Part shown: one piece after another, positions 8,645 through 16,518 of the stretch | How positions within the stretch are numbered: the first letter of the stretch is position 1 | How the letters are laid out: each line of letters starts with the position of its first letter | Origin: Aggregatilineales bacterium | Lineage (GTDB): Bacteria > Chloroflexota > Anaerolineae > Aggregatilineales > Phototrophicaceae | DNA length: 54,522 nucleotides | Reading direction: 5' to 3' | Assembly: GCA_029975765.1 (NCBI GenBank) | Contig: JARKOK010000187.1 | Span: 1 to 54,522, forward strand | The notes under the pieces: model-generated | What the model was told of the DNA's origin: nothing | The model's database searches: none | What the model saw: the letters and a program-made list of their open reading frames with translations, nothing else | Translations under genes and position numbers: made by a program

Positions 8645-9867
8645 TATTCAAACCTCAGGGCCTGGATCGGGTGCAGGCTGGCCGCCCGTTGGGCCGGATA
8701 CACACCCGACAGAATGCCGATCAGACTGCTGATGCCGGTCGCCAGCACAGCGGACGCCGGCGTCAAAGCAATAGGCAGGTCGGGCGCTAACCGGCCACCG
8801 ATCAGCAGCACCACGCCGCCTAAGGCGATGCCAATCCCGCCCCCCAGCAGGGATAACAGAACCGCTTCCAGCAAAAACTGTGACAGAATCGAGCCGGGCT
8901 GCGCGCCAACAGCCTTTCGCAGCCCGATTTCGCCCGTGCGCTCGGTCACGGACACCAGCATGATGTTCATCACGCCGATGCCGCCCACCAGCAGCGAAAT
9001 CCCGGCCACCGCGCTCAGAAACAGCGTGACCAGACTCAACGTTGAAGTCAGCGAGTCCAGAATGGTCGAGGAACTTCGCACATCAAAATCCGCCGCATTC
9101 GAATTGGTAATACCATGCGCCTGCATCAGATAGGCTTTCACTTCGTCGGACGCCAGCGTCACCGTAGCCGAATCGCTGGCAGAGGCTTTGGCCTGAATCG
9201 AACTCACCCGGTAGCCTTTCCCGGCAACGCGCGCGTTGGCAAGCCGGGTCTGCGCCGTCGTGACGGGAATCAGCGCCGTCTGGCTGGACATACCGCCGGT
9301 AGAACGCTCCTCCATCACACCGATGACGGTGAACACCTGCCCGCCGATCAGCAGCGTTTGCCCGACCGGGTTAGCCGTACCGAATAAATCCTCGGCAGTC
9401 GTCGCATCCAGCAGCGCCACACGCGCGCTGGCGTCCACATCACTCTGGGTGATGAACGTGCCGCCCGCGCCGGGGTGCCAGTTGTTGAGGTCGGCATAGT
9501 TGGCCGTCACCCCCTGGACTGACAGGCTGGTGCTGTTTTCACCGGCCCATACCGTCGCCTGCACACTGTACGTCCAGGCGACCTGCTTCACATGCGGGGC
9601 GGCGGCCAGCAGCCCTTCAGCGTCCTGCGTGGTCAGCGGCTGCGTGCCGGATGAGGTATTCCGAAAACGTGCCGAACTGATTTGCAGAATATCCACGCCC
9701 AGGCTTTCAAACTGGCTTTGAATATAGGTTTGCAGGCTGCCGCCCAGGCTGACCAGGCTGACAACCGACGCCACCCCGATCATGATGCCCAGAGTTGTCA
9801 GCAGCGCGCGCAGCCGGTTGGTGCTCAAAGCCGTCAGCGCGACCCGGAAGGTTTCCAGCACATTCAT
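8644..9867 (-). CDS. MacB/FtsX-type ABC permease (first)
   Basis: 407 residues with the same plan as its neighbour: one N-terminal helix (NRLRALLTTLGIMIGVASVVSLVSLG), a MacB core domain, and three C-terminal helices with GGIGVMNIMLVSVTERTGEIGLRKAVGA and the terminal HPIQALRFE. It overlaps the ATPase gene by 4 bases and the next permease by 1 base. The pair probably arose by duplication, but the external domains have diverged clearly, which suggests unequal roles in binding the substrate or the two adaptors. Confidence 0.93.
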   Translation of the reverse strand: MNVLETFRVALTALSTNRLRALLTTLGIMIGVASVVSLVSLGGSLQTYIQSQFESLGVDILQISSARFRNTSSGTQPLTTQDAEGLLAAAPHVKQVAWTYSVQATVWAGENSTSLSVQGVTANYADLNNWHPGAGGTFITQSDVDASARVALLDATTAEDLFGTANPVGQTLLIGGQVFTVIGVMEERSTGGMSSQTALIPVTTAQTRLANARVAGKGYRVSSIQAKASASDSATVTLASDEVKAYLMQAHGITNSNAADFDVRSSSTILDSLTSTLSLVTLFLSAVAGISLLVGGIGVMNIMLVSVTERTGEIGLRKAVGAQPGSILSQFLLEAVLLSLLGGGIGIALGGVVLLIGGRLAPDLPIALTPASAVLATGISSLIGILSGVYPAQRAASLHPIQALRFE

Positions 9868-10679
9868 GACACGGCCTCGGTCTTGACACCGTTATAGGCG
9901 GTTTCCAACACTTCATGCAGTTCGGCGGCTTCCGTCGGACGTTCGGCGGTCGCCGCGTCCAGCGGTGACTTGATGCGCTGGTCAGCGGTGATACTGCCGT
10001 CGCGCAGCATAATCACGCGGTCGGTATGGCGAGCGATCCAGGGGTCATGCGTCACGAATACCGTTGTGATGCCCTGTTCGCGGTTCAGCCGCTGGAAAAT
10101 CTGCATCACTTCCTTACCGCTGCGGCTGTCCAGGTTGCCGGTGGGTTCGTCCGCCAGAATCAGGGACGGCTCGTTCACCAGCGCCCGCGCAATCGCCACC
10201 CGCTGCTGCTGCCCGCCGGAAAGCTCGCTCGGTTGGTGGTTAACGCGGTCGGCCAGCCCGACAGCCTCCAGCGCCGCCCGCGCTTTCTGCGCCCGCCCGC
10301 GCACCCCGGCGTACATTAACGGCAGCTCCACCTGCCGCAGGGCGCTGGTGCGCTTGAGCAGATTGAAGTTCTGAAAGACGAAGCCGATTTTTTTGTTACG
10401 GATGCGCGCCAGTTCGCGTTCGCCCAGCTTCGAAACATCCGTCCCATCGAGATAGTATGTGCCGGCGGTGGGCTGGTCGAGCGCGCCGAGGATGTTCATC
10501 AGCGTACTTTTGCCGGAGCCTGACGGCCCCATGATCGAGACAAACTCACCGCGCTGGATCGTCAGGTCAATCCCTCTCAGGACCTGAAGCTCAATTTCGC
10601 CCAGATGATACGTTTTGATAATGCCCTGTATCTGAATGACCGGTTGAGTATCCGGCTGATGATGGTTGTTGTTCATCAT
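9864..10679 (-). CDS. LolD/MacB-type ABC exporter ATPase
   Basis: A 271-residue ATPase. Walker [10 protein letters not shown] is at about 51-59, the signature LSGGQQQR is in the second half, and Walker [14 protein letters not shown] and the switch His in VFVTHDP are present. The N-terminal His/Asn-rich tail ([13 protein letters not shown]) and a Thr/Ala/Glu-rich C-terminal extension of about 30 residues go beyond the usual 225-230 residues. It lies between the adaptor and permease genes with overlaps of 1 and 4 bases, forming a complete adaptor-ATPase-permease tripartite-like exporter. Confidence 0.95.
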   Translation of the reverse strand: MMNNNHHQPDTQPVIQIQGIIKTYHLGEIELQVLRGIDLTIQRGEFVSIMGPSGSGKSTLMNILGALDQPTAGTYYLDGTDVSKLGERELARIRNKKIGFVFQNFNLLKRTSALRQVELPLMYAGVRGRAQKARAALEAVGLADRVNHQPSELSGGQQQRVAIARALVNEPSLILADEPTGNLDSRSGKEVMQIFQRLNREQGITTVFVTHDPWIARHTDRVIMLRDGSITADQRIKSPLDAATAERPTEAAELHEVLETAYNGVKTEAVS

Positions 10680-12316
10680 TACCCTCCGCCCATTCTGCCG
10701 CCGCCGGGCATCCCGCCGCTGGGCGGCCCGCCGGATGGCATTCCACCGCTCGGCATCGCGCCGCCGGGCATCCCGCCCCCACCGAACAGATTGAATCCGC
10801 CCTCGGTCGCGGCGGCTTCGGAGGCCGTCGGCAGAATGACGAGCGTCTGCCCGACGCTTAAGCCGTCGGTGACGGCGCTCTCGCTGTCCGTGCGTGTGCC
10901 AAGTGTTACCGGAATATCTTCGTAAACACCGTCCGCCGTTTCCACTTTGACGGTGGCCTGCTGCGTGGTCGCATCAACCGTTATGAAGCGGTTTGGCACG
11001 ACGATCACATTTTTAACTTCGTTAAGTGTCACCGTTGCGATAGCCGACAGGCCGGGGCGCAGCGCCGCCTCAGTCGTATCGAGTGTGACCTGCACGCTGT
11101 ACGTCACCAACTGCCCGGATTCTGAGGTCGCCGGCGCCAGATCAATCCGCGTGACCTTACCTGCTACGGCAGCCGTGTCCAGCGCCGGCACACGCAGCGT
11201 GACCGGCTGGCCGACCGCTAACTGCGTGATGTCCTTTTCATCTACTGACAGCGTGATGGTATAAGCACTGGTATTGATGAGCGTGATGCTCCCACTGGAT
11301 GACAGCGTACCTTCTACAAAATCCACCGCCGCCACCAGACCATCGAACGGCGCGACCAGTACGGCCTGTGTCAGATTACGCTGCGCGGTTTCCAGCGCCA
11401 GCCGGGCGGTTTCGACGGAAATTTCGGCCTGACGCAATTCGGCATCAGTGGGGCCGGCCAGCAGGCTGTCAAGGTTGGCCTGCGCGCTGATGAGCGACGC
11501 ATTGCCAGAGGCCAGCGCGCTGGCGTCCGGCCCGTCATTGAGCGTGGCCTCATAGCTGATCTGCGCGCTGGTGATGCTGTTGTCGCTCTGTTCAAGCTGG
11601 GCATCCTGTTTGATTTCGTTGGCGTAAGCGTTCACCACCATATTGGGGTTGTACTGTCCCCGCGCGACGGCGGCATCCCGGCTCAACTGCGCCTGATACA
11701 GTGAATTTTTGGCGAGTTCCACTTTCAACCGGGCGATCTCAATGTCCTGCTCCGACGCGCCGGATAACGACGCGGAACTTAACGACGCCCGCGCCGCCTC
11801 AACCTGAGTTTTAGCGATTTCGATTTCGAGTTCGCTGGCCGGTTCTTTTAAGGCCGCCAGCGTATTTTCGGCGGCAGTCAGATTCAGCTCCGCGCTGCGT
11901 ACCTGCGCGTCCAGCGCAGTCGTCTGGATGCGCGCCAGCACGTCGCCCGCCCGCACCCGGTCACCGGCGGATACCAGCACCTCGGCCACCGGCGCGATAC
12001 TGCTGAACGTCAGCGTAGACTGGTCAGCCGCCGCCAGCGACCCGGTTGCATTCAGGCTGACGATCAGCGTGCCGGTTTGAACAGTCATGCGCTCCGACGG
12101 CACAATGGCTGCCTGCGGGACAGCCGTTGCCTGCGCCTGGTTGTCCGACAGCGCCAGCACGCCGGCGATACCGATAAACGCCGGCACCGCCACCACACGC
12201 GCCAGCGTGCGAACTATCCGCGAAAATACCGGGCGGCTGGTCAGCCGCCAGATCAGCATAATGCCGCCCATTGCCAGCACGCCAGCCGCCGCGACGGTCA
12301 TGGTAGATAAATTCAT
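10679..12316 (-). CDS. HlyD/MacA-type periplasmic adaptor with Met/Gly/Pro-rich tail
   Basis: 545 residues. Two hydrophobic stretches lie at the N-terminus (about 10-24 and 42-56). A first lipoyl half-motif (ADQSTLTFSSIAPVAEVLVSAGDRVRAGDVLARI), a long alpha-helical hairpin (about 130-300), the second lipoyl half (VLVAPFDGLVAAVDFVEGT, described by its ends) and a beta-barrel region follow. It ends in about 35 residues of Gly, Met, Pro and Ser (repeats such as GGMPSGG). The tail is unusual for MacA and may bind metal or cell-wall material. Chloroflexota generally lack a classical outer membrane, so this adaptor may act at the cell-wall side. It overlaps both neighbours. Confidence 0.9.
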   Translation of the reverse strand: MNLSTMTVAAAGVLAMGGIMLIWRLTSRPVFSRIVRTLARVVAVPAFIGIAGVLALSDNQAQATAVPQAAIVPSERMTVQTGTLIVSLNATGSLAAADQSTLTFSSIAPVAEVLVSAGDRVRAGDVLARIQTTALDAQVRSAELNLTAAENTLAALKEPASELEIEIAKTQVEAARASLSSASLSGASEQDIEIARLKVELAKNSLYQAQLSRDAAVARGQYNPNMVVNAYANEIKQDAQLEQSDNSITSAQISYEATLNDGPDASALASGNASLISAQANLDSLLAGPTDAELRQAEISVETARLALETAQRNLTQAVLVAPFDGLVAAVDFVEGTLSSSGSITLINTSAYTITLSVDEKDITQLAVGQPVTLRVPALDTAAVAGKVTRIDLAPATSESGQLVTYSVQVTLDTTEAALRPGLSAIATVTLNEVKNVIVVPNRFITVDATTQQATVKVETADGVYEDIPVTLGTRTDSESAVTDGLSVGQTLVILPTASEAAATEGGFNLFGGGGMPGGAMPSGGMPSGGPPSGGMPGGGRMGGG

Positions 12317-13488
12317 GAGCCTGTACCCCCTGTTTCGATAGTCGCTTCACCGGTCATCCCCAGCCGCACGCGAGCATCAGGGGTGTTCAGGCTGACGACC
12401 ACCGCGTAAGTAACGATGCCATCGCTGCTGGTGCTGGCAATCCAGCCGACCTGCTCCACCGTTCCGGGGATTGCCAGATCGTTCAGCGCGTCCAGTTGAA
12501 TCGTGGCGTTCATGCCTTCCTTCACCTGGTTAATATCGAGTTCATTGATCGGAACGGTCATTTGCAGTTGTGACAAATCCGAGATCACAACGGCGGCGCT
12601 GCCGGTCGAGACAGTATCGCCGGCGGCGATATTCACGGCGGTAACGTAACCGGAGATCGGCGCGACCAACTGTATCTGCTGCAAGGCCGTCTGGGCGTTC
12701 TGAACGGTCGCCTGTGCGCGCTCAATCGCCAGCTGGGCGTTCGCCAGTTCTGATGTGGTTGGCCCGGCCTGAAGCTGCTGAAGCTGAAGCTGCGCCTGCC
12801 GGATGCGAATGGAGGCCGACCAGGCCGAAGAACTATCGGTCGTCTGAAGTTCTTCAAGCTGAAGCCGGGCAATTTCAGTATTGAAGCTGGCCGCGCCGAT
12901 CTGCGCCTCGGCCTGCGCGATTTCATTCGCGCTGCCGTTCATGTGGCGGCGGGCGGTTTCCAGCGCCTGCTGCTGTAATACCGCATTCTCATAGCTGATC
13001 TGCGCTGCCGCCAGTTGTTCCGCGCTGACAGGATTAGCCGCCGAACTGTAGGCGGCCTGGGCGCTGGTGATATTCGCGCGGGCGACCCGCAGATCATCTT
13101 CGGAAGGCGGTTGTTGCAGCACCTCCAGCGAAAGCTGCGCGCTTTCAAGGTTGAGCAGCGCCTGATAGTACGTCTGCCAGGCGTCGCTGGCGTCAAGATC
13201 GGCCACCACTTCACCTGCCGACACGTAATCGCCCACCTGGACGTAGACCCCCTGCACGGTGCCGCTGGTCTGGAATTGCAGCGATGCCACGCGCCGGGCG
13301 GCGACCGAACCGAGCGCGGACAGCGCGGCGGAGGTTTCGCCGGTCACAGCGGTCAGATCAGAGAAGGGCTGCAACGTGGGGCTGCCGGCCTGCATCACCG
13401 CGCTGTCTGCCGGGGCGGCTTCCAGCGTCGTCGTCAGCAGGGTCAGTCCCAGCAATAACGGAATGAAAACGAGTCGTTTGACGGTCAT
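12313..13488 (-). CDS. HlyD/MacA-type adaptor, first gene of the export operon
   Basis: 391 residues with a signal peptide/anchor (MTVKRLVFIPLLLGLTLL). Lipoyl half-motifs (VQVGDYVSAGEVVADLD and LVAPISGYVTAVNIAAGDTV) flank a long Ala/Gln/Glu-rich helical hairpin. A C-terminal barrel follows and the protein ends GMTGEATIETGG. It has a strong ribosome site (GGGGAG before ATG 13488). It overlaps the second adaptor gene by 4 bases. Two tandem adaptors with two permeases suggest a paired, asymmetric export machine. Confidence 0.9.
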   Translation of the reverse strand: MTVKRLVFIPLLLGLTLLTTTLEAAPADSAVMQAGSPTLQPFSDLTAVTGETSAALSALGSVAARRVASLQFQTSGTVQGVYVQVGDYVSAGEVVADLDASDAWQTYYQALLNLESAQLSLEVLQQPPSEDDLRVARANITSAQAAYSSAANPVSAEQLAAAQISYENAVLQQQALETARRHMNGSANEIAQAEAQIGAASFNTEIARLQLEELQTTDSSSAWSASIRIRQAQLQLQQLQAGPTTSELANAQLAIERAQATVQNAQTALQQIQLVAPISGYVTAVNIAAGDTVSTGSAAVVISDLSQLQMTVPINELDINQVKEGMNATIQLDALNDLAIPGTVEQVGWIASTSSDGIVTYAVVVSLNTPDARVRLGMTGEATIETGGTGS

Positions 13489-13571
13489 GAAAATCTCCCC
13501 GTTTGATCTTCATGGCCTACTGTGCCGCAAACTCGTGTAGATATGATGGGAAAGTTATTCAGAAGTTGTTC

Positions 13572-13598
13572 AGGTTTATATTAACCTATAATAAGGTT
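13572..13598. promoter_or_regulatory. Three alternating AGGTT/AACCT half-sites
   Basis: AGGTT (13572-13576), AACCT (13583-13587) and AGGTT (13594-13598) are spaced exactly 11 bp apart in alternating orientation, separated by A/T-only bases. They lie about 85-110 bp upstream of the first gene of the export operon. Such phased palindromes fit binding of a dimeric regulator, possibly the operon's own MarR or OmpR-type protein. No binding data exist here. Confidence 0.45.
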
Positions 13599-13647
13599 GC
13601 GGCGGGTTACTAAATACTTCGTCCGGTAAATCTCTGTATTATCCTGC

Positions 13648-13675
13648 GTAGGGGCGCACGGCGGCGCGCCCCTAC
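13648..13675. repeat. GTAGGGGC-type interspersed palindrome, copy 1
   Basis: GTAGGGGCGC (13648-13657) and GCGCCCCTAC (13666-13675) form a perfect 10-bp stem. It belongs to the same family as 24395-24422, 34553-34582 and 41811-41838; 44578-44603 and the hairpin at 15310-15336 look related. Confidence 0.8.
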
Positions 13676-13683
13676 AAAAGCCT

Positions 13684-13872
13684 ATCGTGTTCCTTGAAAC
13701 ACTTGCCGGACGCAGCACTAAACATGCGTTGCCAACGTGTTCCGGTTTGACCAACTCCCCAATGGTTCGTTGTATTTCCGGCCAGTACATCTTAAACTCT
13801 GTGAGGTACGGGGGTGAACCCGCTGGCTGCCCCGCACGATTGACCGGGCCTGAGGCCCACCTCAAAAGGAGT
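13684..13872 (+). ncRNA. Structured leader, possible cis-regulatory RNA
   Basis: The 5' region of the serine hydrolase gene folds well by eye. P1 is TGAGGT (13802-13807) with ACCTCA (13859-13864). It encloses P2, CGGGG (13809-13813) with CCCCG (13830-13834), and P3, GGGCC (13846-13850) with GGCCC (13854-13858). The 3' strand of P1 touches the ribosome site AAAAGGAG (13865-13872). Upstream, CCGGACGCA (13706-13714) and later TGCG and TCCGG segments can also pair. A three-way junction beside the Shine-Dalgarno fits a riboswitch or other translational control. I do not recognise a known class. Confidence 0.45.
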
Positions 13873-13876
13873 TCTT

Positions 13877-15301
13877 ATGCCCTATTCATTACCACGCAGC
13901 ACACCTGAGGCGCAGGGGGTTGCGTCAGCTTCGATTCTCGCTTTTTTGACAGCGGTGGAGCAGACGATTCAGGAAATGCACAGTTTCATGCTGGTGCGGC
14001 ATGGCTGCGTCGTGGCGGAAGGCTGGTGGAAACCTTACGCGCCGGAACACCCGCACGTCCTGTTTTCCCTCAGCAAAAGTTTTACTTCTACCGCCGTTGG
14101 GCTGGCCGTCATGGAAGGCCGGTTATCGGTAGATGACCCGGTTATATCCTTTTTCCCTGACGACGTACCCGCCGACATCAGCCCGACGCTGGCCGCGATG
14201 CGCGTGCGGCATCTGCTTTCGATGGCAACCGGCCATCATGAAGATACGACCGCCCGGCTAGCCGAGCGCGAGGACGGCAACTGGGTGAAGGGTTTCCTGG
14301 CGCTGCCGGTCGAACACGAACCCGGCACGCATTTTGCCTACAACAGCGGCGCGAGTTACATGCTGTCGGCTATCGTGCAGAAGCTCACCGGGCTGACGCT
14401 GCTGGACTATCTGATGCCGCGTTTGTTCCAGCCGCTTGGCATCGAACAGCCGACGTGGGAGAGTTCGTCCCAGGGTATCAACTTCGGCGGCTGGGGACTG
14501 AACATTCGAACGGAGGACATCGCCCGGTTTGGGCAGTTGTACCTGCAGGGCGGCCTGTGGCAGGGGCAGCGCCTTGTGTCGGAAGCGTGGGTGCAGGAAG
14601 CCACCGCGCGCCAGGTGAACAACGGCACCCAACCGGACAGCGATTGGGAGCAGGGTTACGGCTACCAGTTCTGGCGCTGCCGTCATGGCGCTTACCGGGG
14701 AGATGGGGCGTTCGGCCAATACTGCGTCGTGATGCCGGAGCAGGATGCGGTGCTGGCGATCACCGGCGGCCTGGATGATATGCAGGCGGTTCTCAACCTG
14801 GTCTGGGAACACCTGCTGCCGGCGATGCAGCCCTCCCCCCTGCCAGCCAATGCTGCCGCCCACGAGGAACTCAAGCAGCGATTGGCGCAGTTGGCTTTCA
14901 TGCCGCCAGCCGGCGCGGCGGCCTCACCGGTAGCGGCCAGCGTATCCGGCAAAACCTTCCAGATTGACGCGAATCCTGACGGCTTTCAGTCTATCGCCTT
15001 TGACTTTGCCGAAACGGGCTGTACGGTCACGCTCCACAATACACGCGGGGAACATCACTTCACCTGCGGCTACGGTGCATGGCAGGCCGGCGCCGCCGCG
15101 ATCTACGAACACAGCCCGTGTCTGGTCGCCAGTGGGGTATGGACGGCGGACGATACCTTTGTCATGACGCAGCGGTATTACGAAACGCCGTTCTATTACA
15201 CGACGACCTGCCGCTTTAGCGACAGCCGCCTTGAGGTGAACCAGCAGGTGAATGTGTCGTTCGGGCCGCTGAGATTTTCGTGGGTCGGACGTTCGGGTTA
15301 A
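13877..15301 (+). CDS. Serine beta-lactamase-like hydrolase (class C / esterase type)
   Basis: 474 residues. The catalytic SxxK is in LFSLSKSFTSTAVGLAVMEG (Ser-Leu-Ser-Lys, about residues 72-75). The second motif is the Tyr in FAYNSGASYML, and a GDGAFGQY loop stands near the expected third motif. No signal peptide is seen, so it is probably cytoplasmic. A C-terminal domain of about 130 beta-rich residues follows the catalytic part. Family members include esterases, D-aminopeptidases and amide hydrolases as well as beta-lactamases, so the substrate is open. The start is fixed by AAAAGGAG 4 bases upstream. It converges with the next gene. Confidence 0.88.
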   Translation: MPYSLPRSTPEAQGVASASILAFLTAVEQTIQEMHSFMLVRHGCVVAEGWWKPYAPEHPHVLFSLSKSFTSTAVGLAVMEGRLSVDDPVISFFPDDVPADISPTLAAMRVRHLLSMATGHHEDTTARLAEREDGNWVKGFLALPVEHEPGTHFAYNSGASYMLSAIVQKLTGLTLLDYLMPRLFQPLGIEQPTWESSSQGINFGGWGLNIRTEDIARFGQLYLQGGLWQGQRLVSEAWVQEATARQVNNGTQPDSDWEQGYGYQFWRCRHGAYRGDGAFGQYCVVMPEQDAVLAITGGLDDMQAVLNLVWEHLLPAMQPSPLPANAAAHEELKQRLAQLAFMPPAGAAASPVAASVSGKTFQIDANPDGFQSIAFDFAETGCTVTLHNTRGEHHFTCGYGAWQAGAAAIYEHSPCLVASGVWTADDTFVMTQRYYETPFYYTTTCRFSDSRLEVNQQVNVSFGPLRFSWVGRSG

Positions 15302-15309
15302 TGGTAATG

Positions 15310-15336
15310 CGGGGCGAACCGGTGTGGTTCGCCCCG
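15310..15336. terminator. Hairpin between convergent genes
   Basis: CGGGGCGAACC (15310-15320) pairs perfectly with GGTTCGCCCCG (15326-15336) around a 5-base loop. It lies between stop codons at 15301 and 15346. No T-tract follows on either strand, so it may be a bidirectional terminator or transcript-end stabiliser, or a degraded copy of the GGGGC palindrome family. Confidence 0.55.
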
Positions 15337-15345
15337 ATCCCAGCC

Positions 15346-16362
15346 TCACAGGTGCGCCTTAAAGAAGGCAATCGTCCGCCGCATCGCCAGATCGAAAGCG
15401 GGTGGGCTGATGTTGTGCCCGCCGCTGTCATATTCGTAGGACTCATACGTTTTGCCGCTGGCCTGTAATACGGCGGCCAGATCACGCGAGTAGCCCACGT
15501 TTACGACATCATCATTTACCGCGTGATGGAGCTGCACCGGGCTGTTGAGATACTCGATATTGGCCGTGAGCGATACCGACTGCCAGAACGGGACGGTGGT
15601 ATCCGGTCGCCCGTAGGTTTCGAAGATTTGCCGGCTGCGCCGCCGCCCCGGCGACTCGGTTGTGGGAGGGACAAACGAGGTATCGGAGATGGCGTACTTT
15701 TCAAAGTCATCGTAGCTGTACACCGCGCCCGCCCAGATCACCCCGGCCTTCACCGCCGGTTCCACCAGCATCGCCCGCAGCACCAGATTACCCGCCATGC
15801 TGTGGCCCCACATGCCAATCCCATCGGGATCCACAATGGTCATGCGCTGCAAGCTGCGGAGCGCGGAAATCGCGTCAATCGTATAGGCGGGGGAAAAGTA
15901 CGAGCCGATGGCCTCCCCTTCCGACTGGCCGTGCCCGCGCAGATCAATCTTAAAAACGACAAAGCCGCTCTGCGCCAGCAGGTCAACATACGCGACGTAG
16001 CGTTCCGTCGTGACATAAGACGCCGGCGGAATATAACCGTGATTAAACACGATGGCCTTAAAGCCGCCGGCGGGCACATCGCCAAACGGGATGGTGAGCA
16101 GGCCGTAGATTTTATTGCCTTCCGAGACATAACTGGCGATATAACGTGAGTAGTTCGCGCCGTTGATCAAGGCCTGCTCAATCAGGATGTCGCTGCCTTC
16201 GATCTCTCGCTCGCGCAGGGCGGCGATGGTGAGATCATAGCCGACGGGAGTTTCAGTCGCTTCGGGCGTGACTTCCTGGGCGGCGGTCGTGCCCGGAACA
16301 CTCAGCATGACCATAACCAGGATAATCCATAACCAGCGTAAATGATATGAGCGCGTCGTCAT
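15346..16362 (-). CDS. Secreted alpha/beta-hydrolase (dienelactone hydrolase/peptidase S9-like)
   Basis: 338 residues with a signal peptide (MTTRSYHLRWLWIILVMVML ... TTAAQE). The oxyanion region is NHGYIPP, the nucleophile elbow GHSMAG carries the Ser, the acid is probably an Asp in HHAVNDDVV, and the catalytic His is in SGGHNI. This is the fold of extracellular esterases and acyl-peptidases. The start has GGAG 6 bases upstream. It is a single-gene unit facing the serine hydrolase. The substrate cannot be assigned. Confidence 0.9.
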   Translation of the reverse strand: MTTRSYHLRWLWIILVMVMLSVPGTTAAQEVTPEATETPVGYDLTIAALREREIEGSDILIEQALINGANYSRYIASYVSEGNKIYGLLTIPFGDVPAGGFKAIVFNHGYIPPASYVTTERYVAYVDLLAQSGFVVFKIDLRGHGQSEGEAIGSYFSPAYTIDAISALRSLQRMTIVDPDGIGMWGHSMAGNLVLRAMLVEPAVKAGVIWAGAVYSYDDFEKYAISDTSFVPPTTESPGRRRSRQIFETYGRPDTTVPFWQSVSLTANIEYLNSPVQLHHAVNDDVVNVGYSRDLAAVLQASGKTYESYEYDSGGHNISPPAFDLAMRRTIAFFKAHL

Positions 16363-16464
16363 CCGTTACTCCTGCACCTTGATTCGATTGGAGAATACGT
16401 TGAACCCGCGCCCTTCGTCAAGTCACCGGTCTGCTCTGCCCGGTGTTACTCTCGATTCACTCAT

Positions 16465-16490
16465 AAAAAAAAGCCCCTCGGTTGAGGGGC
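16465..16490 (-). terminator. Rho-independent terminator of the GH3 gene
   Basis: On the minus strand GCCCCTC, a 4-base loop and GAGGGGC (16490-16473) are followed by eight T. It lies 28 bases past the stop of the GH3 gene. Confidence 0.93.
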
Positions 16491-16518
16491 TGTCAGGCTG
16501 TTCTGTACGGATAATGAA

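Noticed and set aside
13581-13865. Minus-strand reading frame of 94 codons
   Set aside because: It covers the structured leader and a palindrome, has no ribosome site and no protein-like composition.
15310-15336. Full member of the GTAGGGGC palindrome family
   Set aside because: The GGGGCGAACC core is similar, but the GTA/TAC ends are missing and the position suits a simple transcript-end hairpin, so it was listed as terminator only.
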